Shown piece by piece: positions 1 to 11,214 of a stretch of DNA of 64,000 nt; the stretch's first letter is position 1; the number at the start of each line of letters is the position of its first letter. This DNA comes from Pomphorhynchus laevis (Eukaryota; Acanthocephala; Palaeacanthocephala; Echinorhynchida; Pomphorhynchidae). The stretch spans positions 62,001-126,000 of the forward strand of contig WNNJ02003798.1 of assembly GCA_012934845.2 (NCBI GenBank), read 5' to 3'. The position numbers and the translations under genes are program-made. The notes below the pieces were generated by a model, which saw nothing but the letters and a program-made list of their open reading frames with translations, had not been told where the DNA came from and did not search any database.

Positions 1-3000
1 CATCTTCAATTTTCTGAAAAAAGAGCTAATAAGCCCCAAAAGAAATTAGATTTAATATTCAATATTAATATTAATAATATTTAATATTAATATTAATATA
101 ATAATTAAATTTAATATTGTATTTAATTATTATTAAAAGTAAACGTTAGAACGAGTTTTATAAATAAAAATTAAATAATTTCCCCCTTATATCGTGACAA
201 AAATATTAATTGACGAAAAAATTATTATTTTCTAAAATATAAATTATATTTCAAAAGAAAATAAAATTTAATAATATTTTATTTATTTCAACGATTATGT
301 AAAAATATATTATCATTTAAAAGTTATGCCACATTACCTCGATAAACTGATCGCTAAGCTCAGGCATCACCTCTTTAACGCAGTTGATAGCTTGAGAATC
401 AAAACATACTGGATGAGGCGTAGACTCATCTTGAACGCATTTTGGTGACATGGTGGAATTACTAAAATACAAAGAATTGCCAAAAGCAGCAACTAATTTT
501 AATTACCTTCTTTCACACTTTTTCAATGACAATAAAATTGATGAAATTGAAAACAAATTATCGTAGGTTGCCATAATTCTGTAACATAAGAAAGATAAAA
601 TATTGCTTCATTTCATCTAACCGTTTTGTTTGCATCAATTCATTGAAGAACACATACGCGTTCTCTGCGTACGAAGTAGGATCAGCGGATCTACATACAT
701 CATTGTAATTTAGTAAAATATCAGCAATTAATTACTCGTTTTCAATTTTATCCAGTATTGTTTCCTTTAAGAACTGGTGTAAAAATACGGAAAAATCGTA
801 TTCCGATCTTTCAAAATTTACAGCTGGACTAAATAAAAAACTATGACTTCTAATTGATAATCAACAATTTAAAACATCCGTTGTATAAGTTTTAAATGTG
901 CACAACAATATATTATAGGAAAACATACGATATATAATTTCATAACCAAAATATACAATTTTTGTTTTACAATATCAGTCAAATAGCAGCACTGATTTTT
1001 TGTAAAACCAAAGTTAATTTAAAATTTTATAATAATTTTATAATCTTATAATCATATAATAAAATAGAGATATCATTAAATGCAATTATTTAATCCAAAT
1101 CACGATCGATATAAGAAAACATTCGATATTATTATCAAGTAAATAATTGAAATTTTAATGTATTTTCCATATGTATTATTGATTTGCTTTTTTAATAATT
1201 ATCAATAATTATTATGTTATTGAATTAATTATTAATTATAACGTTATATAAATATATTATATAAAATCTAATATTTTTTTATTAATCTTTATTTTTATTT
1301 ATATATTGTATAAAATACATAAAATATCAAATACTTTGCTTTCCCGGTAATACAAACCTATGTCGTGTCAATAATGAAACTATGCATTGTTGATACGACA
1401 TTAATATATTTCTCCTTATTTTCAATCAAGTTTGATGATTTTCCATATAATATTAAATATAATACATAAGATAATAAAACGTCCGTTGTATAAATTTAAA
1501 ATGTGCACAACATTATAATTTAAGAAAGCATTCGATGTATAATTTCATAACCAAATATACAATTTTTGTTTTACAATATCAGTCAAATAGCAGCACTGAT
1601 TTTTTGTAAAACCAAAGTTAATTTAAAATTTTATAATAATTTTATAATCTTATAATCATATAATAAAATAGAGATGTCATTAAATGCAATTATATAATCC
1701 AAATCACGATCGATATAAGAAAACATTCGATATTATTATCAAGTAAATAATTGAAATTTTAATGTATTTTCCATATGTATTATTGATTTGCTTTTTTAAT
1801 AATTATCAATAATTATTATGATCAACAATTATTATTAATCAACAATTTTCAGCAAGTTTTTTCTTATAATGTAGAATTATACATCAACAAAATATTATTA
1901 AACATTTATTCAAACTAATAAGCGAAAACTTTTTACAATATAAATCTTGACTAAAAATTCACTTTAACTCATTTTGATGACTTCCACATCTTATTCTAAT
2001 AATTCGTACATTATTTATTAGTCAATTCATAAAAATTGAATTTTATTTTAAATTTCAATGTTAAATTCTATCTTTATATAAATATATATTATATAAAATC
2101 TTATAATTATTTATTCTTTATCTTTATTTTTATTTACATATAGTATAAAAAACGCACACTTAGTTATCTGATCTAATTAGTTCTACTGACAAGTTATTAT
2201 TGACCAGTGGACTTAGTTTTCCCGGTAATATAACCTCAGAAATACTGAATCTATGCATTCTTACATTATTCTTGATACGACATTATTATGTTCTGCTTAT
2301 TTTCAACCAAGTTTAATTTTTCTTTTTCTTATAATGTATAATTATGCATAAATAAAATATTAGAATATTAAATTTACAATTTATAAATCAATTTTATTCT
2401 TATAATTTTACAATATAAAAAACAACAAAATATTATTAAACATTTATTAAAACTACTAAGCGAAAATGTTTTATGGATGGATAATAAACAATATGCTTTG
2501 TATTATAGGCACTAAAATATAAATATTATTTATCTTTATTTTTGATCTTATCAACTTTGTTTTCCCTGTAATATAACATCTGTCAGAAATACTGAAATTA
2601 TGTATTCTTGAAACGACTATTTTTCTGCTAATTTTCAAGCAAGTTTAATATATTTTTCTTTTTTTAATTTTTTATCAAGTTCGATAATTCTTTTCTTTTT
2701 CTTATAATTTTGAAAATAAAAGAAAACAAAATATTTTATGATACCGAATCGTTAGTTTCACTATATTTTTCTACTATATTTTAGCTTAATGGATTTTGTT
2801 ATTTCTTATAATGTGGAATTATGCATTAAAAAATATTATTAGATTCCTAGTTTATAAAATTAAAAATTTATAAAATTCATTGAAAACATCAAAATTACAT
2901 TTTTGCTATCATGAAAATGATAGCAAAAATGATGACGAAAATATGATAATACCTTTCGTTGTTGTAATCAATTTGGCTTTCTTCAACATCGTTTAAAACT

Positions 3001-6000
3001 TGGTCGATAAGGTGAAAGAATTTCTCGAAGTGTATAATTAGCCTGTACATTATAATTTGTATTCAAGAAATTATCTATGTAAGTGGTTACCATACAAATT
3101 CAAATAGTTATTCACATTCAAAGCAGGATAGATCACATTCGGAACAATATCGACAAATAATCTTAAACAAGATGCTGCACGTTGAAGAAACCCACAGGAA
3201 TAGTGTAGATCATCGGCATTAAGCTTATAATGACGGTGATGACCGTCATTTATCTTTACGAGCATATTCTCGTAAAGTTTATCTACAGACTGAAAACATT
3301 GATAAACAGTTTCCAAATATTTAAACAGTTGCAATACCTTTAAAGTGTCTTGTAGAAAAACGGAAAAATCAGCTGTAAATTTGGGTTGTTTGCTAAACAG
3401 ATTTTGTATGGCCATAGAAACAAGTTTTTCATTTGTACAATAATATAGATTTGCAAATGCAGCAATGTCAACTACATTCCAAATACTGTATATACATTCA
3501 GAAAATAACTTTTCCTCAAGATATACATTCTAAAATAGACGATCGTAAATGTGAAGTGAGTTTGGAAGACTTACAGTATCTTCAGATTTAGAAACGGATA
3601 AACGCAAACAAACAAGAAAAAACAATCGATAAAGTCGTTTTTCATCACATTCAAATGGATTATCTGAGGATAACTTTTTATTCCTATTCAAACAATATGG
3701 AAAAATTATCAAACATCAAACTTACGAGAAATTGCTATGCAAATATGAGCGAACAAATGCTTTAAACTGTTTCTGACCCAATACCTAGCAAATTTTATAA
3801 AAACATTAAAAATTAATATTAAATTATTAAATATTTTAATTTCTAAGTTTTAAGATTTAAAATTACTAGAGAAATAATTTGTTAAATGACTAATCACAGA
3901 ATTAATAAAAATTATTTAAATAATTAAACAAATAGTTTAGATTTGTTATCTTAATAAGACAGTTTCCGTAACCAAATATCTATTATAATATTCTTCTAAA
4001 TATTCATATTGTCTATTTTAATGTTCCTACTGTCTATTCTAAATGTCTATTCTAAAATAGTTTTATATGAGTCATTTTAAAATTACGAAAAAAGATATAA
4101 TTAAACAAGTAAATTTAAAAATTAGAAAACCTAAAAATGATTCGTACACAGTAATAAAATATTGTATTCGCTAAAATATTGATAACTTTGTACGCATCGA
4201 TTGTAATTCATCCAAACTTGGCATGATATTTGTGTATTAATGTCGATTGCTAACTTTCTGATTGTCGATGAATGCTGCAAAATTAGACGTGCATTTACTA
4301 ACGTGCACTTTCTCCATTCTTTTAGAATTCAAAGCATCTTTGAATGATAGTATTATTTAGAATTATTTAGTCATTAATTATTAAAAATATTAAAAAGTAT
4401 TATAGTTTCGCACTATATCGATAATTCAATAAACAATTACGTATTGGGTGGTGCAAAACTGCATCAAATCATATAACTCAATATTTTTAAATTTAATATT
4501 TTTAATTTAATATTTTCTAACGAACTGTTAGCTCAAACTTAAAATTATTTTCTTTTAAGCATCCTTGAAATTAAATTATCTAACTGAGTCTACGTATTTT
4601 ATATAATTATAAAATAAACAAAACATAATAATGATAAATCAAAATTTAATAATTAAATAATAAATAATTGTTATAAGATTTTATATAATTTAAATAAAGT
4701 TAAAATAAAAAATTGAAATTTAAAATAAACTTAATTTTCATGAATTGACTAATCAACTCATAAAATTGATTAGTCATAAAATCGATCAATTTTTTTAAAT
4801 TGATCATTCATAAAATCTATCATGAAATTATTATTCTGTAAATTATATAGACTTGAATTTAGTTGAAATTTAAGTAAATTCATTTACTTTAATTTATACA
4901 TAATTAAAGTAACATGTTTCCTAAATAAAAAAATCCAACAGATAAAGATAAGACATTAACGACTTTACATTTTTGCAATCGATATTCTATTTTAAAATAT
5001 TGAATTTGGAAAGATATTACTCTATTATCTAATTTTATTTTTATAGTCAAAAAGAAACAAAAAAAGCTCAAATGAAAGCTTGCAACTTGAGTGCGATATG
5101 TACATTTTACAAAGAAAAAAACTTCTTTTACAAAAAAGAAGCAAAAATTATATGAGCATAAAACTTGAAGTTAAAAACTACGAAAGTGACTGAAAGTAAT
5201 TCAAAGTGTTGTTTATAATACCTGAGACCAAAACTCGCATAAATCCAAAGATAACAGCCACTCAAGATCGTCGGATATAAATTTATAGAGATGCGTACGT
5301 GAAGTCTCCGTATCGTTTTGATAGTAACTGACAAACTGTTTTTGGTCGAAATGTTTGATCGGTGTCTGTATAAAAACAAATAAGTTACTTTTAAATACGG
5401 TCAAAAGTTATGCACATTTTAAGTAATTATATTTAATTACATTTTATTTAATTATGCACTTATTGTTGCAATTGATATTTTGAAGGCATTGCACGATACT
5501 TTAATCATATCTATAAATCAACAGCACTACGCGACATTTCAGTATTGGTTGACATCATCAGCTACTGATCCAATACCTACGTTTCACGTTTCGGTCCTCA
5601 CTAATTTTGGCTTTGATCCTTTCAAATTTCAGTATTTATTTCAAACACATCATCTACGTTTCACGTTTCGGTTTTTACCGATTGTTGACGATCACTCGAC
5701 TCGTCTGCTTTTATTGGCAATTAGTTTTAATAAAAAACTTTCGTCTTCAATTTAAAACCCTAGTCATCTACAGTTTGTTTCTTAATTTTAAGTTGATCCA
5801 ATACCTACATATCAAGGTTCGGTCCATTTAATGTAGCAGACGATCACTCGACTCATCTGCTTTATTGACAATTAGATTCAATCAAATACTTTATAATTAT
5901 ATATAGCGAATTTCATTGAGATCATTTCTGATTTCGATTAAATCAGCGTTGGTATGGGAAGGTTATACCCTTAATTTAAAAGCCTATCTATTTTTAATTA

Positions 6001-6773
6001 TTATAGTAATTATATTAATTAAGAACACTAATTTTAAGTAATTGAAATTTTTGATGACACTGCAGACTGTTTTTATCCTGTTTATAAGCCAACAACAGTA
6101 CACTACATTTCAGTATTAGTTGACCTCATCAGCTACTGATCCAATACCTGCGTTTCACGTTCCGGTCCTTTTAATGCTGAATGACGATCACTCGACTCGT
6201 TTGCTTTCATTGGCAATTAGATTAAATGATAGACTTTATTATAGTTTTCAAATTTAATTGAAATAATTTTAGATTTCAAAATTAAATCAGTGTTGGTAGG
6301 GAATGGTGCTAGCTTCAACCAACAATATAATGAGCATTAATCAACCATATAATTAACGTTTTATTTATATTAACGTTATATATACGGTAATGTAATTGTA
6401 AAAGCTTAAGCATACCAAATAGATACCCCAGATATATTGATAATATGTTTATAGCCTTTATAATAAAAAGTGGACTCGTGGATTTTATTGGGAATAGGTA
6501 AAATTAACCTATTCACAAATAGTAGTGTCTATTTCTAGTATAATGAAAATAGTGAAATATTTTTATGAAAACCTTAATTTTAAAAATTAGATGACGAAAA
6601 TTAGAAAATCGGAAATGAAAATGTCATAACTCGATATCAATTTTATAATATTATTAATTAGAAATTATTATAATTATTATTTTATAATTAGTAATTTTTA
6701 TTTTATTTTTATCAATAAACAATTAATGATTTAAGTTGACTTACCAATTCGTAAATACACAACATCGAATCTT
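1..6773 (-). CDS. ASCC2: ASCC2 homologue (activating signal cointegrator 1 complex subunit 2), partial
   Basis: Known ASCC2 binds K63-linked ubiquitin through a CUE domain and serves the ASCC helicase complex in alkylation repair and rescue of stalled ribosomes. Exons read from the sequence in coding order: 6773-6745 (tentative, 29 nt), 5365-5222, 3784-3726, 3683-3541, 3471-3096, 3042-2953, 828-736, 690 to 586 or 622, 461-338, 13-1. All listed junctions keep phase. Matches recalled from human ASCC2: FISDDLEWLLSLDLCEFWSQ against FVANDLDWLLALPHDKFWCQ; DEKRLYRLFFLVCLRLS against MQKRLHRSVFLTFLRMS; NLFSKQP against NIFTQQP; AASCLRLFVDIVP against TTLWAFLDIFP; and the start of the CUE domain, CVKEVMPELSDQFIE against QVKDLLPDLGEGFI. 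Introns are 42-69 nt except two long ones (3785-5221 and 829-2952). An in-frame TAA near 733 falls inside a 45-nt GT-AG intron (691-735). The true N-terminus was not found; the rest of the CUE domain and the C-terminus lie beyond position 1. Confidence 0.8.
873..1820. repeat. Direct duplication of about 345 bp inside an ASCC2 intron
   Basis: The stretch 873-1216 recurs at 1475-1820. The first 60 bases are diverged, while roughly the last 280 bases differ by only a few changes. Both copies include the words GCAGCACTGATTTTTTG and AATCACGATCGATATAAG. They lie in the long ASCC2 intron between 828 and 2953. The contrast in divergence along the unit suggests a recent duplication or conversion of its distal part. 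Confidence 0.85.
1340..2665. repeat. Three degenerate copies of an AT-rich intronic repeat
   Basis: A block with the order TTTCCCGGTAATA, ACTATGCATTCTTGATACGACATT and TTATTTTCAA.CAAGTTT appears near 1340-1440, 2216-2320 and 2566-2660. The copies differ by many substitutions and small indels, so they are old. They fill the same ASCC2 intron as the 345-bp duplication. No coding signal was seen. Confidence 0.6.
3785..5221. other. Long AT-rich ASCC2 intron with no recognisable element
   Basis: This stretch lies between the ASCC2 exons at 3726-3784 and 5222-5365. It is very AT-rich and short of open frames. I see no transposon protein, RNA gene or clear repeat in it. Confidence 0.6.
5480..6330 (-). 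repeat. Array of dyad repeats with hammerhead-like words, minus orientation
   Basis: Two full copies (around 5500-5625 and 6090-6215) and two partial ones (around 5640-5710 and 5790-5870) of a repeat also found at 15.6-17.1 kb in the other orientation. Read on the minus strand the core is GGACCGAAACGTGAAACGTA, then GGTATTGG, ATCAG-TAG-CTGAT, GAGGTCAA-like sequence and CCAATACT. GGTATTGG pairs with CCAATACT, and ATCAG pairs with CTGAT inside it, giving a nested hairpin. Flanks share GCAGACGAGTCGAGTGATCG and a block ending in ACCAACGCTGATTTAA. No open frame is conserved, so this is a non-coding repeat. The array sits partly in the proposed first long intron of ASCC2. Confidence 0.7.
6331..6744. 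other. AT-rich spacer, nothing recognised
   Basis: This lies between the dyad repeat array and the tentative ASCC2 micro-exon. It is AT-rich with short poly-A/T runs. No gene, element or repeat family was recognised. Confidence 0.5.
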
Positions 6774-7200
6774 CTGTAAATGGAATAACTTTCTACATAG
6801 TATATTTGAATTCTAGAATAATGAAATAAAAGAACTAATTTAGAGATAAATAGAAATATGATAACGCATTTAAATTATATTTATTATCAAATATAAAACT
6901 ATTTAATACGATAAACTATTCGAAACTATTTGTTTCGAACGCTCGCATAAGAATAAACATTAACATAGTTCATGGAAATGACATCATTTAATTGGTCTAG
7001 CAGATTCAATCTTCAGTCAAGAATGTCTTATGGCGCCCCTTGCACTTAATTTTACGTATTCATTGCCTAATGTAAGGCGAAAAATATGACAGGTAGTTTT
7101 ACCAAAGATCTTCAAAGTCCGTGTAGATTATTGATCAAGTTATTGATGCGGTTATTAATTCGATCAATATTTAAATATTTTGAAGAACTTTCAGAACACA

Positions 7201-7254
7201 TAATATAGATTTGCAAATGCAGCCATGTTAACTACATTCCAAATACTGAATATA
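7201..7254 (-). pseudogene. Stray copy of an ASCC2 exon edge
   Basis: About 54 bases match 3441-3494 with only a few differences. The source covers the first 31 bases of the ASCC2 exon 3471-3096 plus its upstream acceptor region. Here it stands alone, with no matching exon remainder, so it is a displaced duplicate rather than a working exon. Confidence 0.7.
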
Positions 7255-7790
7255 AAAATCAATTAAAACTCTTATTCTTTTTCTTCAGCATTTGTTCCGT
7301 TTCGTAACAGAGTCCGCTTTTTTCACTGCCCTTATTGATGGGCCTTATTGATGGTTGATGTTCGTTTGCGAGAAGAACGCGGTCCTACCATCGTAGTCGC
7401 CTATTCGCGAAGTTCATTGAGACACCATTTCGTACTGTTGATACGACGGTTTTGTTTTACGACTGGATTGTCACGAAGTCTATTGCCAACCCTCTTCCTT
7501 TCTCAGCACGGGCTTGGGACCGGCCATGGCGGAGTTAACATCAATTAAAACTACTTTAAAATTATATCGTAAAGATGATATATTCAAATTTACAAATAAA
7601 AAACATATTTTTGCATGAGCATTCATGTATTTCATTTACTTTGAAAAAATACAATAAATGATAAAATTTTAAGAATTGCTATAAAATGTAATGAAATTGG
7701 TTTGCATCAAAATTAATTAAATAATTTTATAGATAAATTTTTAAAAATGTATCTATTAAAGATACATTATAGAATAAATCTTAATCGTTT
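7255..7790. other. Unassigned stretch with a GC-richer core at 7270-7545
   Basis: A GC-richer block reads through a 66-codon open frame on the plus strand (7348-7548) and ends in words such as GGCTTGGGACCGGCCATGG. It resembles neither the surrounding LINE family nor any protein I recognise. It may be the 3' tail of another retroelement. The rest, 7549-7790, is AT-rich and empty. Confidence 0.3.
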
Positions 7791-7794
7791 CAAA

Positions 7795-9595
7795 AAAGGA
7801 TATTTTTAAGTGACAAATGCGTGCAGGCGCACGCTTACATTACCACAAAAGATAAAACGATAAAACTTATAAATTTAAATCATGTGTCGAGAAAGTAGGA
7901 ACGGAGGCAGTATTTGAATGTAAAAAGGGAGGGAGCGCAGGACGTCAAGAGAAAGCTGGTTCCAGGAAGGTAGGGCGGCGACGAGGAAAGATCGGATGCC
8001 GTAATTGTTAGAGTAATTGGGAACGTGAAGTAAGAGGGAATTACGAGAACACAGCGACGGAGAGGTAGGGTGAGTGCCGTCTTAGAAAGGGACCTTGATG
8101 AATGATCGGGATCCGACAGCAATGAGACGAAAAGTTACGATAAGAATGCGGAGTTGGATGCGGATGTGGACGATGGAAATAGAGAATTATGCCAGATATG
8201 TAGATGTGTAGTTGAAGCGACGGAGACGTTAGAGCACGCGAACGGCAGAGTTGATGATGCGTTGTAGGGGTATAACATGGATTTTGGAGAATCGGCGAAA
8301 AGGCTGAGGCAGTAATCGATTTTAGGAAAGAGAAGCGATGAAAGAAGATACATACAAGAACGGAAATCGATAAGGGAACGGATACGGCGGATGTCACGGA
8401 GAATTAAGTTAGACGAGCAAACCTTGTCACAGACAAAGGGTTTGAGAGAAAGGTGATCATTGAAATAAAATTCTAATAAAGTGAGATTGTCGACTATGGA
8501 GATGATTAATGTGGCAAAATATACAGGGGGAGAAAATATGTAAGGTTGACGGGGGAGGATCCACATTATTTTGGACTTGTCTGGGTTTATAACGATATAA
8601 AGATGGGAAAAACGTTTGTAGATAGAAGAAAAACAGTTGGAGCCAGATAGACAGCTTTGCGATGGCATGAGCATAGATGATGATGTCATCGGCGTATAGC
8701 ATGACCTTAAAAGAGTTAGGTTTGATAAACGAAGAGAAATCGCCCAGAAGAAGCGGGAAACACCGGGCACCTATAAATGAATTCTGTGGGACACCGCATA
8801 AAATAGGGATGGGAGTGTTTAATTATGAATTAGAACAAACGCGAAAAGAGCGGTCGGATAGATATGAGGCAAACAATGCTACGGAGGAAGACAGGCCGTA
8901 ATTATAACGAAGGCGAGAAAGGAGCATTCAGTGGTCGACGATGTGGAGGCGGAGGAGAGGTCGAGTGAGATGAGAACACTACAGAGCGCCTTGTCATCGA
9001 GAGTGGATGTGAGTTTAGAGTCGAAGAGAAATGCGAGATCGTGAGGAGAAAAAGATGTTATTGTGGGAGAAGATAGAGACAATTCAAGTAAGGCGGAGCA
9101 GAGATAGTGGAGGTCAAGTTTTATCTAAGAACAACGTAGGATAGTAGGTGTGTGAAGAGGGGTGTTATTTGAAGTGAGATCAAGGGTGACGAGAAAGTGA
9201 TAGGATAGACCAGGATCGGAAATGAACAGTAAGGAGTATGCAGCAAAACAATCAGGGACAAATATGATGTTCAATGCCCCGCCAAGGGCATGTGTGGGAG
9301 CAGTGGAAATGAGTTTGTAGTTGTAAGGAATTAACATGAACCGGATGGAATCGGTGAAAGAGGGGCCGTCGATGAGGATGTTAAAGTCGCCAAGAACGTG
9401 GGAAGGAATGGAGTACAAAAAACAGTAACACAGGATGTCAGCGAGTTCGGTAAAAATAAGGACGTAGGAGCGGATTAACCAGGACGGCATACAATATCAA
9501 GATCTAGAGTGATCGGGCAAGAAGAATGACAAGTAAGCAATTCAAAAGAGCAAGGACTAAAAGGAGGAGTGATTTTGCGAAGAGACGCGGGATCT
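7795..9595 (-). mobile_element. CR1/jockey-like LINE copy, 5'-truncated
   Basis: Minus-strand copy of the window's dominant LINE family. Its 3' end carries the family hairpin GCGTGC-AGGC-GCACGC at 7819-7834. Upstream lie the C-terminal region, the reverse transcriptase palm with MLYADDIIIYAHA near 8700, and the endonuclease tail with VLGDFNI near 9395 and the D-P-G-L-S-Y-H-F motif near 9210. Several frames are needed to follow the protein (for example 8135-8770 and 9125-9490), so it is dead. It stops in the endonuclease region, just before a (TA)n tract. Confidence 0.8.
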
Positions 9596-9621
9596 TGTTC
9601 CCATACGAAACATATATTGAT

Positions 9622-9624
<3 letters not shown>

Positions 9625-9703
<79 letters not shown>
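9625..9703. repeat. (TA)n microsatellite
   Basis: About 39 uninterrupted TA dinucleotides between a dead LINE copy and the Penelope-like relic. Confidence 0.97.
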
Positions 9704-9706
<3 letters not shown>

Positions 9707-9870
9707 TAGAATATTTTTGAAACTGGCGCTCTGGGTCCATCAAAGAATCTTTTATATATAATAAGTATTAATTGAAGCGAACTCTGCTTCAACTCTGCCC
9801 AGGATCCATTAGAACGAATACAGTATAATATATAATTATAATAGGATACTGGTAAGCAAAAAATAATAAT

Positions 9871-9896
9871 GACGTTCCGCCCGAAGGCTTTTTCAA
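9871..9896 (-). ncRNA. Degenerate hammerhead-like motif at the PLE left end
   Basis: The minus strand reads TTGAAAAAGCCTTCGGGCGG followed by AACGTC. This fits the frame CUGAUGA / stem II AGCC-UUCG-GGC / GAAAC / GUC with several core changes. Known PLE termini carry type I hammerhead ribozymes. The core changes make cleavage unlikely. Confidence 0.45.
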
Positions 9897-10390
9897 TCTA
9901 AAAATAAGAGAACAATTACAAAAGTAAGCAAAAAATCAAAAATCAAGGTTATGTCTCTCCAAATATAAACATGATCTTCATTTAGATCGTATGGTGAATC
10001 ACTCGCGATTTCTCCACAAATTCTCATTTCCATTTTATTTCCTTTCTATATCATCTACAATGTTGTCGGCTACAACAGTATATTCAAATAAACATTGTTC
10101 GTTTGTTAACAAATGTTTGGCTGCGCAGTCGGTTGGTCGTTTTGCTCGCGAAAGCAGACTTCTTTATCACTCTTAGACGATCTGATGGTAGCCGGCAGCA
10201 CTCATCAGTAGGGTGAACTACCATCAGTCGTTTCGGCTGCCTTGTGATATATTTAAAAGGCATCTCCGAGAATTTGCTAACGTAGTAGCATGGGCATAGC
10301 CTCTTTAAACTAACAACGTGCTTTCCGGATCATCCTAATTTTATTTGGCAGGAATTTTAATTGCTGTCGCTGCTTGCTTTCTCACAGGAT

Positions 10391-10480
10391 CCCTTTATCG
10401 GATACGTTTTTATAATTTAATCGTAGAATAAAATTTTACACATTCTACGATTAAATTATAAAAACGTATCTGATAAAGGG
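10391..10480. repeat. 39-bp hairpin inside the PLE relic
   Basis: The arm 10391-10429 is the reverse complement of 10442-10480 with a single mismatch, separated by a 12-base loop. It splits the PLE C-terminal coding region from the nuclease frame. A near-perfect hairpin of this size suggests a small fold-back insertion or a template-switch product. Confidence 0.9.
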
Positions 10481-10868
10481 ATAAAGGCGAAGTGTATAAA
10501 CACGAGTGGGTATGCTGTTCCGCCAAGTATGTAAGTCAAACAGGATCATCGTTAAACATCAGGGCCAACAACCGAAGGGCCGACTTAACAGCTGTACGCT
10601 TATATAACGACGGTGCTGTCAGACATTTGATAGAAAATCCAAATCACAATATGGTCACAACATTAATCACAGCCGTTAGTGACAACTACCACCGCAGGAA
10701 AGTAGAGCAATTTTGGATAGGTCAGCTCATGACCAACAAAAGTTTCAAACTGTGACATTGTACTTTCATGTTGTTCTGTCTTCTGATTTTATGTTTGCTT
10801 CTTCCGTGTACAATGTACAATATAAGTGTAAACGAAAACGATTGTGAGTAACACTGATAATTTGTAAA

Positions 10869-10893
10869 CTGAAGAAGGGGAAATCCCGAAAGC
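10869..10893 (+). ncRNA. Degenerate hammerhead-like motif at the PLE right end
   Basis: CTGAAGA, a GGGG/CCC stem with AAAT loop, then GAAAGC. This matches the CUGAUGA-stem II-GAAA layout of PLE hammerheads except for one core substitution. It follows the nuclease stop codon by about 115 bases, the expected 3' placement. Confidence 0.5.
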
Positions 10894-11005
10894 TATTTTT
10901 GCTAATAACAAATTAAATTTTCGTTTGCTCGATTTGAAAATCTATTAATATTTTGAAAGAATTGTCATCACGACAATCTCGAGCAACGCCGATTTGACTA
11001 ATCCT

Positions 11006-11125
<120 letters not shown>

Positions 11126-11214
11126 AAAATCGCTATATTAACACTCTTAAATATATAACACTATATATAATTTTTGAGCTTTATAATGCACAGGAGCTTT
11201 TAAATTCTGTATAA

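Larger units (their letters stand above)
9710..10930 (+). mobile_element. Penelope-like element relic with GIY-YIG endonuclease domain
   Basis: The open frame 10492-10755 (87 codons) reads as the C-terminal GIY-YIG nuclease of Penelope-like elements: KYVSQTGSSLNIRANNRRAD stands where the family has YVGQTGRSL..R..EH, and a later E before FWI fits the glutamate position. Upstream, 10230-10340, the plus strand gives YLKGISENLLT and HGHSLFKLTT, which fit the PLE block just before the nuclease (P-Y-x-x-G-I-S-E). The reverse transcriptase is missing or unrecognisable. After the frame, 10869-10893 holds a hammerhead-like word, CTGAAGAAGGGG-AAAT-CCCGAAAGC. At 9871-9896 a second such word lies in the opposite orientation. 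The element is bounded by (TA)n tracts on both sides. Truncated and certainly inactive. Confidence 0.72.

Noticed and set aside
691-735. In-frame stop suggesting ASCC2 is a pseudogene
   Set aside because: A 45-base GT-AG intron removes it and keeps phase on both sides; all other junctions also keep phase.
7348-7548. Small host gene at the GC-richer block
   Set aside because: No family resemblance, no splice or start context, and the end of the block looks like a repeat tail; left unassigned.
8677-8901. Plus-strand frames within minus-strand LINE copies, here and at 12.6, 21.0, 22.5 and 35.5 kb
   Set aside because: They are antisense shadows of the LINE reverse transcriptase and endonuclease; the same antisense words recur in each copy.
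9625-9703. Origin of replication or promoter at the TA tract
   Set aside because: A plain microsatellite with no supporting signal.
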